Shown: positions 32,749 to 43,046 of the stretch, piece by piece
Layout of the letters: each line of letters opens with the position of its first letter
Position numbering within the stretch: position 1 is the first letter of the stretch
From: Massariosphaeria phaeospora
Taxonomy: Eukaryota; Ascomycota; Dothideomycetes; Pleosporales
Reading direction: 5' to 3'
Assembly: GCA_011032825.1 (NCBI GenBank)
Contig: JAADJZ010000001.1
Location: 1,054,001-1,118,000, forward strand
DNA length: 64,000 bases
The notes under the pieces: generated by a model
Told to the model about the DNA's origin: nothing
The model's input: only the letters and a program-made list of their open reading frames with translations
Databases searched by the model: none
Translations under genes and position numbers: made by a program

Positions 32749-33633
32749 GCAGAAAATAGATTCATGAAAGAAACACCGAGAAGGACTCAGAGAAAGAGAC
32801 GAAGGAAATTATCACAGCGCCGTGGGCACTTGAGCATATTAGAGCGAGAAAAAATGGAGGTTTCTGCGATGGCTGGTGGAGACGATTGGAGTCACTGAGA
32901 TAGTTGCTAGCATCTGTTCGAGAAACGACCGGATGCCTCTGAGCCGTTGGCATAAGGCGGTGCGTTTGGGGAGTGCTGAAACGGGAGCAGCCTCAAGTGC
33001 CGCTTTAGGCAACGAACATAACGCATCTGAAGCGCCGTGTGCATCGCAAGCCAGTGGGATAACTGCCTTGGCCCCAAGCAATGGTGGAAAGTCGCTGGTG
33101 ATACTAGGAAGCGCGAGCGCGTCGTGATGGAAGCGCATGCAAAGGTGGTGAAGGTGGCGAGGGCGGGGCTGAAGTGATGACGGCCAGGGGCCAAGCTCGT
33201 ACACGTGACTCGATCCCACGGACAACCTGAGGTCAGAGCGCGAGTCTGGCGGAAGCAGGTGGCCTGCACTGTGCAGTAGTCAATCGCGCCTAGCAATGCG
33301 CCGAGCAAACGCAGATGGTCAGCGGCTTGGGTGTTTTCCAAGGTTGAGAGCGGCCCACACGCCAAAGTGCCCTTGTGCACAACGTTTCTCCTCACCCTGG
33401 GGCGTTCGCGCTTGATACGGTCAGATAATCAGATTGATCCTGCTGTCTCCACCCTCAAATGCAAATGTGGCAAGTAGGAGTATAGACATGTGTAAGCCAT
33501 GCACGGGCGGCCGAGCGAGGCGGCACACAACAGCGGCAGGGGTGCGATCGATTTCAACGCCAACCCTCGACCTCTTCCTCTCCCACCCCCTCCGCATTAA
33601 TGGATAGCGCCCACTCTTATCATCTCGGCAGCA
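32749..33633. other. divergent intergenic region
   Basis: About 0.9 kb between two outward-facing starts, so it presumably contains both promoters. The minus-strand open frames of 128 and 162 codons here have no motifs. A CT-rich, CCACCC-containing stretch (33565-33595) lies just before the rightward start. Confidence 0.55.
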
Positions 33634-35757
33634 ATGTTCAACTTCAGCGGTAAGTTGCTGTCTCGAATCTCGTCACGCACCTTACCGTACTTCCGTATTT
33701 CTAGCTGCCTGGCATCGCCTTAATATCCCCTGCCAGCGTCCACGTTACATTCCGCCATATTTGCCTACCCCCGCAACTACCTAGCCATAAAACCCATTCT
33801 CTCGAGCACATATAAGTGAGCTCATCCATGGCTAATGCGAAGTTCTCCTCTTAGGCAGCCTTCTTGCCGGTCAGCACGACGCGCAGAAAGAAAGATCACC
33901 ACCGTCTCAGCCAACTCCTGTGACATTCCCTTCGCTAAGGCCGCCTAAGCCATCCGTGGCGGGACCACCATCACTCTGGTCTGAAGGGATTCCTTCGCAT
34001 CTCCTAAAGCTGAAGAAGCCGTCTGATGTGAATTTGAACACCCTGGCTGTGTTGAACATATCGTTCGAGCCAGAGTGCGATTTCGAAACGCTATTGTCGT
34101 CTATATCCCGCGAGGCCCAGTCGTACTTACCGCCACGAACTTGGTTAGACCCACCAACCCAGAGTGAACCGCAAACAACGTCTACGGTGGAGCCTGCTAT
34201 CCAGCTTCTTAACAACGGTCGGCGAGCCCCTGACCAAAATGACTTCTATGTTCGCGCTAAGGAACTCCACTTCAAGAACGAGGATGCATTTGCAAGTCTT
34301 AGCCGCAAAGGCGGTGCCAGCCGGGCTCCAGTAAGATTGGCCCAGTTTCGAAAGTTCTGGGAAAATTTGGACAATATGGCGTACTACTGGGACAACTCGC
34401 TCGATGAATATATTCCTCCAAGACCGCAAACTGTCAAAGATAGTGGTGATAAGATCTCCAACGGCGAAGACCAGGACACAAATACTGAAAATCAACCTAG
34501 CGACATGCTCGAACTCGAAGGCGGACCGGTTTCACCAAACGTAGATGAACCTCGGAAGAAGGCGAAAACAGAGGCGGTCAGCAATGAAACGGTTACGTCA
34601 CCTATCAATCCATTAGCGTTGGCAAGTAACACTGTAGCTTCTCAACCGTCGTCAATATCGTCAAGCAGGGCTTTGCCTGCGAGAAGTGCACCACCAAAGG
34701 TCCCATGGGCTGTTAGCATTGATGCTTCATCGCAGAAGCCCGAAGACCTGACGAAGGGTTCATATCGTGGCTACCGCATTGGTAATGGTGCGGAGATGCC
34801 CGATCAGTATCGTATTGACTGCGTACGTGCTTTCGTAGAGCCGATTGCGTGGGTATTCGGCGTGAATCTCACAGCACATCGCCGACCACCTGTTCTTCTA
34901 CTTGAGCACGTGCGATTTCCAGTGCGCATGAACACCGTTGCATGGCGAGGTCCAACGGATAGAGTCAAAGCACGCCAGGGGTGGTTGGAAGGACCTATAC
35001 TGGGAATCCAGTGCCGCCCGGACACCAATTTCGGATCTAACGGTGATCTCGAAGCAGAGTCGGTTCTTGACATTGTCCGCGAATTAGGTGGTATGCTACT
35101 CTTAGCCCAAGAGCGTGCAAGAGAAGGAAAGACAGAACCAAGAGCGGGAGACGGAAAGTGGTGGACCCACAAACCCCGCTGGGGCGGAGGACCTGGAGGT
35201 GAGGTGGGTGAAACAACTGGAACGAACGATGCAGCATTCGATAAGACCGCACAGAAAGCAGAAGAAAAGCCTGCGAACAGGCCCAGGCTAGGGTCGAGGG
35301 ACAGGCGAAGACCATCACCTTCGGAGATTTGGAAGATCCTGCGAATCGGTAATCCGTTGTGGGACCCTAAGATTGTGTACGAGGCGATTGGTAAAGATCG
35401 CGAAGACGCATGGGATACAGTAAGTGCTCCTGTCGTGACTGTGATTACTATGTTTGTTCATATGCTACACAGATCTTCCTCATATCGTCACTCCATCACC
35501 ATATCAGCATACTGAAGCTGCGTGTGCATCCCCTCTATGTGCAGCATCTCACACAAGGCACTCTGCCGGAAGGGCAGCATGCAGACCAAAGCTGGTGCTC
35601 CCCGTCATTGCAAAGAACGCGTTGGTTCGATCTCTTCAATGTCGAAGATCGAAAAGAAGCGATGCGAGGTATTTGGGGTATCTTGGCGTACATGATGCGA
35701 TCGCAAGAAAAAGAGAAAGACAAGCATGATGTATCCATGAAGGACGCTGAGACGTAG
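33634..35757 (+). CDS. conserved-looking fungal protein of unknown function
   Basis: Three exons: 33634-33649 (16 nt, MFNFS), 33855-35419 and 35473-35757, giving 621 residues. Intron 1 is long for this window (205 nt, GTAAGT, TTAG acceptor). Intron 2 is 53 nt (GTAAGT, CACAG). I do not recognise the family. The N-terminal 240 residues alternate Pro/Ser-rich linker with short ordered blocks such as FRKFWENLDNMAYYWDNSL. A basic, nuclear-localisation-like EPRKKAKTE is near residue 220. The more conserved-looking part (about 270-480) is rich in Trp and Arg, with WRGPTDRVKARQGWLEGP and GKWWTHKPRWGGG. The C-terminal part (about 480-621) is helical (GIWGILAYMMRSQEKEK). No membrane segment or signal peptide. 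I infer a soluble, possibly nuclear protein. Confidence 0.75.
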
Positions 35758-35913
35758 ACTCAAACATCGGGTCGAAGTAGGGCAAAAACACTCGGCACAT
35801 TGTTATCTTGAGCAGTTCAACACATTGCAGCATTCGGCACTCAAGTCCCTGTACCTTTCCCAACAGCATTCTCATACCCATCGAGATTGTGTAGTCGTTT
35901 GACATCCTCCAAG

Positions 35914-36237
35914 ATGGTCGCGATTACTCGTATATTCCAGGTAAGTAAGGCTTAAATGTCATGCGTGGCCGCTAAATCACTATCCGCCTGAAAACAATCT
36001 ACAATCGACGCTCCTCCCTCATTTGCCACCATGTAGTCACTCGTGATCGATTCAGGGTGTCGCTGTCCCGAGGTATCGAAGCTCACCACCACCACTACAC
36101 CTACTCTACTAACACGTGAACTACGGCTCATACTAAATTACAGCAAACTACCACGGCTGTTACGCACTAAGTACGCGTGGGACCCAGCAGCCGTTTTCAG
36201 CTTCCCTTCGATCTCGAACGTGTCGGCAGAATGCTGA
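35914..36237 (+). CDS. possible small two-exon gene, unknown product
   Basis: Weak candidate. An ATG at 35914 opens MVAITRIFQ, immediately followed by a perfect GTAAGT donor at 35941. A TAG acceptor at 36036 restores an open frame in the same phase (SLVIDSGCRCPEV and onward) to a stop at 36237, giving about 75 residues. The intron would be 96 nt with only a poor branch site. The peptide matches nothing I know. It could be a real small gene, the first exon of a decayed gene, or chance. Confidence 0.18.
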
Positions 36238-37324
36238 ACAGTCAGTCCAGATCATCTACCGAGGATACAACACGGGTAGACGTTCACGACTGAATACCTA
36301 GGTAACGACAAAAGGACGTGATGGCGCAAGCGCCGCGACACCACCGCGTCACTTTCCCGCATGTATTTCGTGCCACGGCCATAGGCATGGTGATAAACTC
36401 CGCCCACGTCTAAAAATTCCTATCAGAAACTGGGGGAAATAGGCAGTGCTATGGCCCTTTTTGTACAACTGTGGCGTCGTAGCTGTAATTGTTAAAAGCG
36501 TAAACGGACTGGGTGACACATCTCCTTCGATTACGACTGGTTCCGGAATATCACAACATAAGGTTACATGTGGTAAGGAAAGTATCTGTGTATCATAATT
36601 ATGGCTAATCGGTTCCTGAGCTCATATTCATTCAGGCACAACTCTAACATTTCACTAGCTCCCTAGAAGTCCGCAAAATTTCCTGTAGCTCAACAAGAAA
36701 ATTAGTGTGGTTTGCAGTTGGACGAAGAGGGTTGCGACGATGCAAACGCAATATACAAGAGCCACCTGGACGTTACTCCGACGCTCATATACACCCTCGG
36801 GAAACTGGCATAGGGCAAGAGATAAGTGAGCCGTTTTGACACGGCCATTGTCAGATTTTGATCACGCTACGACACACTATTCGATCGTACTGCGATTCGC
36901 ACTCGATACACCCGTGCGCTGACACTACTCTCGAAAACCGTTGACCGGGTTAATGTCTGAGGCCGAAGTCCTAAGGTAGCTGCTAAAGTACCGCGCCATG
37001 CGGAGACCAGACATACCTTTGAAACATATTATACTTCCTCTTTGTAGGCGACGGACAGACATTCCGGAAACGCGCGGTCCAAAGGAGATTTTAGGACATA
37101 GGTGACAAGGGCATCTACGCCTAGTCGCTATTATCTATCTGAACACGAGCTTGACTCCGGTCAGGACATTGCTCGAGCCATTAAGTCGGAACAGGTCTTT
37201 AAGAACGCCACGCACTGTTGAGAGTAACAGTGGCGGCTCAGCTACGACAGAGCGGAAAGAGGCCGTCACCAGTCAATGATGATTTGAATGGTCTGCATTA
37301 CAGCCTCGTTCTCTGCGTCTGCGG

Positions 37325-37336
37325 TATAAAGATAAG
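37325..37336 (+). promoter_or_regulatory. TATA box with overlapping GATA site upstream of the cupin gene
   Basis: TATAAA at 37325-37330 is directly followed by GATAAG at 37331-37336, about 200 bp before the start codon. GATAAG is the core site of fungal GATA factors (nitrogen or light regulators). Functional use is inference. Confidence 0.4.
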
Positions 37337-37529
37337 CGCGCTCACATCTCTCCTCTACAAAGTTCACTATTCAAATTTCATCTACCAACGGCTTATCCGC
37401 TTCCCTACCCTCGCATCCACGTGGACACCTGTTCGGATACCACATCTTGTCTCCGATTTATACCCTACAGTACCACTTTCTCCATTCTCCTGCTCGTCTA
37501 CTATACCAACCCACCTCGTCACCGCCACT

Positions 37530-38330
37530 ATGAAATCCACCACCCCTATGCTGCCCCTCCTCACCTTTCTCCTCTCCCTCCCCGCCACCCTCGCCATCGA
37601 CACCACCAGCCGCCCCTCCGTCAACGCGGAGCTCAAACTCGCCGCCACGAACCTCGACCGCCACCACATCCTCGCCAAAGACTCGGACTGGACCTTCGAC
37701 TTCCAGAGCAGGCCTAACTACCACGCGGCGCCCGGCAGCGTCATCAACGCCAACGCTGCAACGTTCCCCGCGCTCACGGGCGTTGGCCTCACTCTCGCAA
37801 CGCTCAATCTCGGCCCATGTGCCATGCTGCCCCCGCACTTGCACCCCCGCGCCACGAATGTCGTTGTCGCGGTCAAGGGCAACACGACGAGCTGGATGGT
37901 CGGCGAGAACGGCGTGAGGACCGTGAGCGTCCAGTTGACCGAGGGCGTTATGACTATTTTCCCGGCGGGCACTCTTCATTTCATGCAGAACAACGGTAAG
38001 CATTTACCTCCCGTCCACCATCTGCGCCTTCCCTTCCATGCTGCCGCACATTCCCTCAAAATACAACATTCTGACCCATCCCCCCCGCAAGACTGCCAGC
38101 CCGCCCAGCTCATCAGTGCCCTCAACTCCGAAGACGCAGGCACCCTCAACATCCTCAACGCGCTCTGGACCTTCAGCCCCGAGACCGTCAAAGCCGCGTT
38201 TGGCAATGCGGAGCTCGACACTGAGACGTTGGGCCAGCGTATCCCGCAGCCTGGTACGGGCGCAAATCTGGGCAGTTTCGAGTGCCTGAAGAGGTGCGGC
38301 CTGGATGCGCGGGAGGGGATCAAGGAATAG
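37530..38330 (+). CDS. secreted germin/spherulin-like cupin lacking the metal-ligand Glu
   Basis: Two exons (37530-37995, 38092-38330), 234 residues. The N terminus MKSTTPMLPLLTFLLSLPA is a clear signal peptide, with cleavage near residue 22. The cupin motifs are PPHLHPRATN (His103, His105) and PAGTLHFMQNN (His150). In germins the first motif reads HxHPRATE and the Glu is a manganese ligand; here it is Asn110. The fold is therefore conserved but the metal site has lost an acidic ligand. The C-terminal exon (DCQPAQLISALNSEDAG onward) matches the end of spherulin-type fungal cupins. The intron (96 nt, GTAAGC, CTGAC branch, AAG acceptor) has a length divisible by three and contains no stop, so unspliced RNA would encode a 32-residue insertion. 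Likely extracellular; substrate unknown. Confidence 0.85.
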   Translation: MKSTTPMLPLLTFLLSLPATLAIDTTSRPSVNAELKLAATNLDRHHILAKDSDWTFDFQSRPNYHAAPGSVINANAATFPALTGVGLTLATLNLGPCAMLPPHLHPRATNVVVAVKGNTTSWMVGENGVRTVSVQLTEGVMTIFPAGTLHFMQNNGKHLPPVHHLRLPFHAAAHSLKIQHSDPSPPQDCQPAQLISALNSEDAGTLNILNALWTFSPETVKAAFGNAELDTETLGQRIPQPGTGANLGSFECLKRCGLDAREGIKE

Positions 38331-38981
38331 GGGGTGAACAGGAAAGACTAGGAAATGGTGGGCGGTGGGTGACGATGATTGATGGTGTGTGGCTGTACGG
38401 TCAGTCATGAAGAATGCGTGTTGCAGTTTTGTTTTGCTCTCCTTTTTCGCTTTTTGGTTTTGATCTGGTTTGATTTGATTGTTTATTGTACGGTGGACGG
38501 GGTAAAGTTCGTAGGGTAAAAGTACAGGTAGGAAAAATGCAACGCCACTCGCTCGAAAAGCTGCTCTGATCAACCTCCAACTAGGTCTTGCAAGGCTACC
38601 CTCTACCGCTGTCTTTCACAAACCTTCTAGAGCTGTATAGACAATACCTAGTATAGTCCATACAGCAAGGCTTTGTAAAGATAGAAGTAGCCTGTCTACC
38701 TGTTGCTGGAAGCTCCTAGGCAGTCAAGAGGATCGATCGCCTATCGGCAATGGATTATGGCAGCGGGGTGGGATGTGCCTCGTCGAACTGGCCGAAACAT
38801 GTGTGTATCTATGGGGAATCTCACCCCTCAAGCGTAAATATCGAAAAATCCAACGCTGAACTGGAAGAACAGAGACCGTACCAGCTAGTCCACCAACAAA
38901 ATATCGACAGTATGAATCATCTAACACCCACCTCAATGGCCCCCTCCGCACAAGCCCGTTCCCATCCCAATCCCCCAAGCC
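38331..38981. other. convergent intergenic region
   Basis: About 0.65 kb between the 3' ends of the cupin and Gly/Met-rich genes. T-rich just after the cupin stop (38430-38480). No gene. Confidence 0.6.
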
Positions 38982-40149
38982 TTAGATCCTATGCACATAA
39001 ACATGCAAACTCCGACCCCCCGCCCTATTCCTCTCCTTGCTCCACCCAACATCCCTAACATTATTAACCTTGCTCATAGCATCGTCAAAGATAAACGTCT
39101 GGCCCTTCTCAAACGTGCCGTTGCCCAACTCAATGCACTCGGTGATGGCCCAGCCCTTGGCATCCTGGTTGTCGAGGCACACTTTGATGACGCGGTTCAA
39201 GCCCGTGGTGCTGTCAAGGTGCAGCGTCTCGGTGACGAAGTTTTGGCCCGGCATTAGCCATGGGTGGTACGGGCCCTTGAGCCAGTGGATCAGTGTTGTT
39301 TCTGGCGGCTCGACGTTCGTGGCGCCGGGTGGGCAGCCGCCGGGTACTTCGGTCACGTCGCGTTGTTCGGGTTGTGGGGGCGCGACGCCGTGGTGGATGC
39401 CGGGGGCCGGGTGGTTCAAGCCCATTCCGAACGGTCCCATGCCCATCATGCCCCCCATTCCCATACCGCCCATGCCCATTCCGCCCATTCCCATATTACC
39501 CATCATTCCCATTCCACCCATTCCCATACCGCCCATTCCCATGAATCCCGGACCTGGATATCCGCCTGCCATGCTTCCCGCGCCTGCGAAGCTATTCGTT
39601 AGCCCACCAGACCAGAGCGGCACACCAGGGGCGAAAGGAGGTACAGCGATACCAGGCGGCGGTGGTGGGTAAGCCATGCCGAGTTCGTTGTGCATACCGA
39701 AACCAATACCGTGGAGAGCACCAGGGAGAAAGGCACCAGATTGAGGCGGTGCATGCATGCCTCCGTTGAGACCTGGCCCAGCCCAGGGGTCGTACATACC
39801 CAGGCCCATACCGCCTCCGAAGGGCATGCCCATCATGCCCATGGGAGGCCCACCGAGCATGATATTCGGGCCGCCCGCATGAGCAACGTGGATTTGTTCT
39901 ACGAGGGGATTAGTAGAGTCCGGGGTATCAGAGAAGAATATGTGGTAGGAACGGGACGGGGCTGCAAATATTGTGGGGGAAGAAAATAGACTGACCACCA
40001 GCTTGAGGTCCTTGAGCCATGACAGGGCTTCGACGGGGGGCGCCAGGAACAACGTGAATAGGGGGAGGAGGTGGATCGCGATTAATATTAGGGTTCCTAC
40101 CGACGTCGGCGATGTACGGGTATCCGAGAGGCGGAGGCGGACCAGACAT
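38982..40149 (-). CDS. Gly/Met-rich low-complexity protein with a C-terminal globular domain
   Basis: Two exons (40149-39996, 39898-38982), 356 residues. The intron is 97 nt with a TACTAAT branch site; its donor GTCAGT is slightly unusual. Residues 1-50 are Pro-rich (MSGPPPPLGYPYI). Residues 60-230 are dominated by Gly, Met and Pro, with a run of GMGGMGM-type repeats about 45 residues long (39425-39545 on the DNA). The last 120 residues look folded, with LIHWLKGPYHPWLMPGQNF and KGWAITECIELGNGTFEKG. No signal peptide or membrane segment. I do not recognise the C-terminal domain. The low-complexity middle suggests self-association or condensate behaviour, which is inference only. Confidence 0.75.
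39425..39545 (-). repeat. imperfect CCCATTCCC-type tandem repeat coding GMGGMGM
   Basis: Roughly 15-nt units (such as CCCATTCCCATACCGCC) repeat across about 120 bp and encode the Gly-Met run of the leftward gene. Likely unstable in copy number. Confidence 0.85.
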
Positions 40150-41011
40150 CGTTGTTGAATATAGGGATGGAGTATTCTTGCTGAACAGTCAAGTTGGTAA
40201 AAGAGAGCGAGTGCTGATTGAGAACGAGGAGTGGGCGAGCTTGGTGGTGCTAGAAGAAAAAATGAAGGATGTCCATTTATACAGGGCAGTTAGAGAAGAC
40301 GAGTGACGGCTCAGCGTGATGGCGGATGCGTGAAGTGTGATGCGTGAAGGCTTTGTAGTCGACGACATTGAATAGTGAGAATGTAGATGGTGGTTGGCCT
40401 GGCGAACGAAGAGTGTTGGTGAAGCCTTATGTGCGACCGCGGAACCAACACGACCATCAGGTTAAAAGTTAGGCTAATCAAAAAAATAGGCACGTCTCCT
40501 AGTGTAGATCTGGAAAGTGCGCATCAGTAGTGTTTTTGCTGCAGAGAGTTAGTCAGGGGCATCAGCAACACAACTTCGCAATAAATACCTGTGGTTTTTC
40601 TCCTGGTGAGATAAAAGATCTATCACAGAAGTCAGCACTAGAATGAGAGCTTGACGGACACATCTGCAAACGCATCAACTGCTGTTGTGAGATCAGTGAA
40701 GATGAGATGCCCATTGACGTGGCTAGTCGAATTTGCTCGTTTGACTCATGACAAAACTGCTGCTTGAAATAGATTCACATTCACAGGTGTAAGATCCTTC
40801 GATGATAGCCAGGACGCTACGGTCGGGGTTGGAGTTCCGAGAATCAATTTTTCAGCTCGTGTTGATTTGGATGCGAATGATCATGTACTGGGAAAACTGA
40901 AGACGCTGAACGGCTGCAGGGAATCGGGCTCCAGCCAAACCACGTACGCAAATTAACGTCCTCAGTGTTCATTATACACTGTGTGATACCGGGTTTGGAC
41001 GGAATTCTTCT
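40150..41011. other. intergenic, upstream of the Gly/Met-rich gene and downstream of the LPMO relic
   Basis: About 0.86 kb, relatively AT-rich, frames closed frequently. No gene visible. Confidence 0.6.
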
Positions 41012-41698
41012 CTAGCATGTGGCGACCTTCGGTCCTGGGATCTCGTACTTGGTGAACTGGTTGTAAATGTTCGCGGTGTAGCCAGGGTCTGGAGCCTTGA
41101 CGTGGCCAGTAATCTTAACAGCCGGAAAGAGGGTGCCTGATCCGCCACCAGTGATCTTGAGTTGGGCGCAGGCGGCATAGAACCGGGGAGTGGAGTCGGG
41201 GTTGTGGATGCCGAGTTACTCGATGCAGAGGAGATGATCGCCGGGTGCGACGTATGATGGAAGTTGAACGGAGTATGTGACTGAAAACAATCAGTTTATA
41301 TAAAGGTGCAGAGGAATAAGATACACACACGGCTGATTTCCCACTTGGATTGACCACCGCTGAAGGTCGGGCTAATTTCTTTGGTTTTGGCCCAGTCCGT
41401 AGATCCGTCTACAGCCGCAGCATCTGGAACTTTGCTCAAGTAGAAAGTAACAGGGCCTTGGTGGTAAACCGCAACATCGCAGCGCGGGTCGTTAGACTTC
41501 AATTCGGTCACCGGAGAGTAATAGTTGGTGTTGGTCCGCACGTTCTGATACTTGGCTCCCTTGACGCCAATGGCGATAAGAGATTGGAAGATATCTGAAG
41601 CGGATTAGTATATCTTCGTGTTCTCTTTGTAGGGTGTAGGGCGTACAAACCTCGGTGAGAGTTGCCAGGAGCAGAGTAGCGGCGGAAAAAGCCTTCAT
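41012..41698 (-). pseudogene. decayed AA9 lytic polysaccharide monooxygenase
   Basis: Three exon remnants (41698-41647, 41594-41331, 41280-41012) still splice in phase and read as an AA9 enzyme: IFQSLIAIGVKG, YYSPVTELKSNDPRCDV, YHQGPVTFYLSKVPDAAA, SPTFSGGQSKWEIS, and a C-terminal block ending YEIPGPKVATC. Four defects are visible. (1) A TAA stop interrupts exon 3 at 41218-41216, between LLCIE and LGIHN. (2) The signal peptide runs straight into VYIFQ, so the N-terminal copper-binding His of the mature enzyme is absent. (3) RCDV is joined directly to AVYHQGP, whereas family members usually have some tens of residues between these, implying an internal in-frame loss. (4) The residue before FYAACAQL is Arg rather than the usual Gln. 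Active AA9 enzymes cut crystalline cellulose or xyloglucan oxidatively. This copy should be inactive. The upstream TATA box remains. Confidence 0.85.
41216..41218 (-). other. in-frame premature stop codon in the LPMO relic
   Basis: TAA in the reading frame of exon 3, followed by about 67 more codons of recognisable AA9 sequence. A CAA to TAA change is the simplest origin. The nearby Cys in LLCIE, where Arg is common, is also compatible with a C to T change. Confidence 0.85.
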
Positions 41699-43046
41699 CT
41701 GGACTGGTAGGAACCGAATGATTTGCGTAGACTGTTCAGAGAAAGTGGTGCTTTGACCTAGACATTCTCTAGTGCCTTCTATATATACCCGTGTTCATAA
41801 TCAGCCTTGGGGCAGACCTGGTTCCATATTGGAAGACACAAATTCTCATGCAAATCGGCATGTCGTTCGTAGTTTGTGCGGGCGTTGGAAATGTTAGATA
41901 ACAGAGACGCAGCACATCGAAATCCCACGTGTCGGTAAGGCGAGGTCATGAGGCGGAACGCATGTATCCGGTACCAAACTACCTCATTGTAAGCTGGTCT
42001 AGAGTCTAAAGGGTGACAAAGTTAAGATGGAGCGCGCCAGCTGACACGCAACGTAATATGAAATAGACAGAGGACGCCATCCGCGTATCTAACTTTTGGA
42101 GCTGGAGCGTGGAGAAGTAGCTTGAACCAATGACGTTTTTTGCGAACTATCCTAATCGTGCCATTTTTTTGCGGACTATACGATGTCAGCAATGGCGAAC
42201 CGATATCATCCATGGTCGACGTAGTTCGTGGTGCTCAGCTGTCACTCTACGTTGAGGTTCCCATCAGCCACGGACGAACGGAAATCCCTAACATCGATCT
42301 AACAGATAAGATATCCCTTTGTCCCTTGCTCTTTTCTGTAGCCATCAAAAGATCCGTGGGAATGCGTCCGAACCGTAGTATCCTGTTAGTCGGAGTGCTA
42401 TTGTATCGTAGGCTATGCCCGAATCATCCCCGGCTTGCGCAAACGAATGTGGTTGGAGGCTTTTCCGCCTTGCTGTGAACGACGGTATCCGATACTCCAC
42501 GGATGCTACTTTCGGTCCCGACACTACTGCAATACCAGGCTAGAAATTCACACATGCTGCAGGGCTAAGAGTGTTGAGGAATGCTTGTGGGTGAGTCGCA
42601 AAGAGGAAGAGTGACCTCGGGAGTAAGGTGGTAGTGGCCACCCACCTGCATGGGCCGTGGCCGGATGGAGCCCCGCATCTGAAGTCAAACAACACAAACC
42701 GTGGGAACAAAAGCGGGGTACGAGATGCTGTCGTCGCCTCGTCACACTTCGATCGAATCATCGAGGTTCAAACGTTCACTTTGCCTCCTTGTGACTAGTC
42801 CCAGCTAGTCAGGTCTATGCGAGGCAACCGTGATGGCGCGCGATACGCACAGTTCGGCGGATCCACTTCATATCACAATGAAAAGTCAACCAGAATTTCG
42901 ATCCAGTCCTTTTTTGGTAAATCCGATTTCTGATCTATCGGTTAGTGGCGTATGGCAGTTATAAGACTCCTGGTAGCCTTCGTTGTGGACATCTCTCACC
43001 TCCTGTGAACATCTCTCACTCAGACCCATCTCGTTCTGGTTCAAAC
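41699..43046. other. divergent intergenic region between the LPMO relic and the amine oxidase gene
   Basis: About 1.35 kb. A 112-codon plus-strand frame at 42140-42478 has no motif or splice partners. The region just before the amine oxidase start contains a short direct repeat, GAACATCTCTCAC-like, near 42990-43020. No gene. Confidence 0.55.
41780..41787 (-). promoter_or_regulatory. TATA box of the LPMO relic
   Basis: TATATATA, 82 bp upstream of the relic's start codon. Its retention suggests the gene decayed recently or may still be transcribed. Confidence 0.5.

Larger units (their letters stand above)
35758..37529. other. gene-poor spacer of about 1.8 kb
   Basis: Between the unknown gene and the cupin gene. 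Apart from one weak small-gene candidate (35914-36237) I find no supportable gene. From about 36240 to 37200 all six frames are broken frequently and the sequence is somewhat AT-richer than the flanks. No repeats or transposon ends are evident. Confidence 0.5.

Noticed and set aside
36968..36980. GTCCTAAGGTAGC, identical to the core of a conserved large-subunit rRNA/I-CeuI site
   Set aside because: Only 13 bases match; surrounding sequence does not resemble rRNA, so chance is likely.
42140..42478. 112-codon plus-strand frame between the LPMO relic and the amine oxidase gene
   Set aside because: No motif, no signal peptide with a following domain, no splice signals; consistent with chance.
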